A stretch of 14,616 nt of DNA, from the NCBI GenBank assembly GCA_904502135.1, contig CAJGDE010000048.1, positions 1 through 14,616 of the forward strand, in the 5' to 3' direction. Shown here piece after piece: positions 14,383 to 14,616 of this stretch. The notes under the pieces are model-generated. The model ran no database searches. It was given only the letters and a program-made list of their open reading frames with translations, and was not told the origin of the DNA. Position 1 is the stretch's first letter. Every line of letters begins with the position of its first letter. Source of the DNA: Kiritimatiellia bacterium (lineage in GTDB: Bacteria > Verrucomicrobiota > Kiritimatiellia > RFP12 > UBA1067). Position numbers and translations under genes: made by a program.

Positions 14383-14567
14383 GTGACTTGTCAAAATGCG
14401 GCGGATGTCGCGGCAACCGTGCTCCCGCGCTTATGCGGCCGGATTGTGCGTCCTTGCGACCGCTCGACGTACACAAGTACGTCTTCGGGTCGCAGTCCTG
14501 CCCAATCCGCCTCGCCTAAGCATCAGTCCGCTCGGCTGACGGCCGCGATCTCCGCCGCCCTTGTCAC
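14383..14567. repeat. Long GC-rich imperfect palindrome, probable interspersed repeat element
   Basis: Around a centre at about 14474 the two halves are reverse complements over roughly 80-90 nt each, with scattered mismatches and short indels. Anchor pairs are GACGTAC/GTACGTC (14466-14472, 14477-14483), TGCGACC/GGTCGCA, GGATTG/CAATCC, GCTTA/TAAGC, TCGCGGC/GCCGCGA, GCGGCGGA/TCCGCCGC (14398-14405, 14551-14558) and GTGAC/GTCAC at the outer ends. The block is clearly richer in G and C than the AT-rich stretch before it. This is the structure expected of a palindromic interspersed repeat (REP/BIME- or MITE-like). No second copy lies in this window, so repetition is inferred. Confidence 0.7.
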
Positions 14568-14616
14568 CCTGGTCGAGTTCGTCGCGTCGCAGAAACCTTA
14601 TTTTCGAACATACAAA
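14383..14616 (+). CDS. Possible small ORF read through the palindrome, open at the right edge
   Basis: After an in-frame TAA at 14380-14382, a GTG at 14383 opens a frame of 78 codons that is still open at the window end. It begins VTCQNAADVAATVLPRLCG, and its last visible residues are LVEFVASQKPYFRTYK. It has no Shine-Dalgarno and covers the whole GC-rich palindrome, so it could be an accident of a GC-rich repeat. The palindrome makes the minus strand begin in a similar way (GTG then VTRAAEIAAV, followed by a stop), which argues that the coding look is a by-product of the repeat. I report it because the frame is long for its position and ends outside the window. Confidence 0.22.
   Translation, partial: MTCQNAADVAATVLPRLCGRIVRPCDRSTYTSTSSGRSPAQSASPKHQSARLTAAISAALVTLVEFVASQKPYFRTYK

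Noticed and set aside
1..14616. Search for CRISPR arrays, defence systems, phage or integrase genes, toxin-antitoxin pairs
   Set aside because: No direct repeat array, nuclease, transposase, integrase or toxin motif was found; the identified genes are housekeeping or exported hydrolases.

Overview
This 14.6 kb window looks like a chromosomal segment of a Gram-negative, probably anaerobic, carbohydrate-degrading bacterium. The evidence is a full apolipoprotein N-acyltransferase, a rubrerythrin, and three exported proteins that look like polysaccharide-active enzymes (a CE15-like esterase, a GH20-like hexosaminidase and an unclassified TIM-barrel-type hydrolase). Protein character and base composition suggest the Verrucomicrobiota/Lentisphaerota/Kiritimatiellota group, but this is an inference and no marker gene here proves it. 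All genes but rubrerythrin and one doubtful ORF lie on the minus strand.

Layout on the + coordinates. Positions 1-1404 (minus): a tRNA-Asp(GTC)-tRNA-Gln(CTG) pair behind a good sigma70-type promoter, then trmL (tRNA wobble 2'-O-methyltransferase), then the N-terminal two thirds or less of a secreted CE15-like glucuronoyl esterase that runs off the left edge and has its own extended -10 promoter. Positions 1433-2085 (plus): rubrerythrin with its own promoter, ending in a hairpin with A and T tracts on both sides that can also serve the converging rho gene. Positions 2107-4404 (minus): promoter, tRNA-Met(CAT), coaE, rho, tightly packed. Positions 4447-14270 (minus): a compact run of GH20-like hexosaminidase, lysA, a U32/RlhA-like protein, lnt, a YchJ-like SEC-C protein, an unknown 175-residue protein and a secreted GH-like protein. 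From lysA onward the genes abut or overlap. Positions 14267-14616: two nested-scale inverted repeats, one of about 65 bp at the hexosaminidase promoter and one GC-rich palindrome of about 180 bp that looks like a mobile or interspersed repeat.

How the genes fit together: the long minus-strand run mixes lysine/peptidoglycan precursor synthesis (LysA), rRNA modification (RlhA-like), lipoprotein maturation (Lnt) and two exported hydrolases. Most linked genes are housekeeping. No defence system, CRISPR array, phage module or toxin-antitoxin pair is visible. The least explained items are the large palindrome with an ORF read through it, two very short-leader or leaderless promoters (lysA and the CE15 gene), the unknown 175-residue protein, and the GH-like protein.
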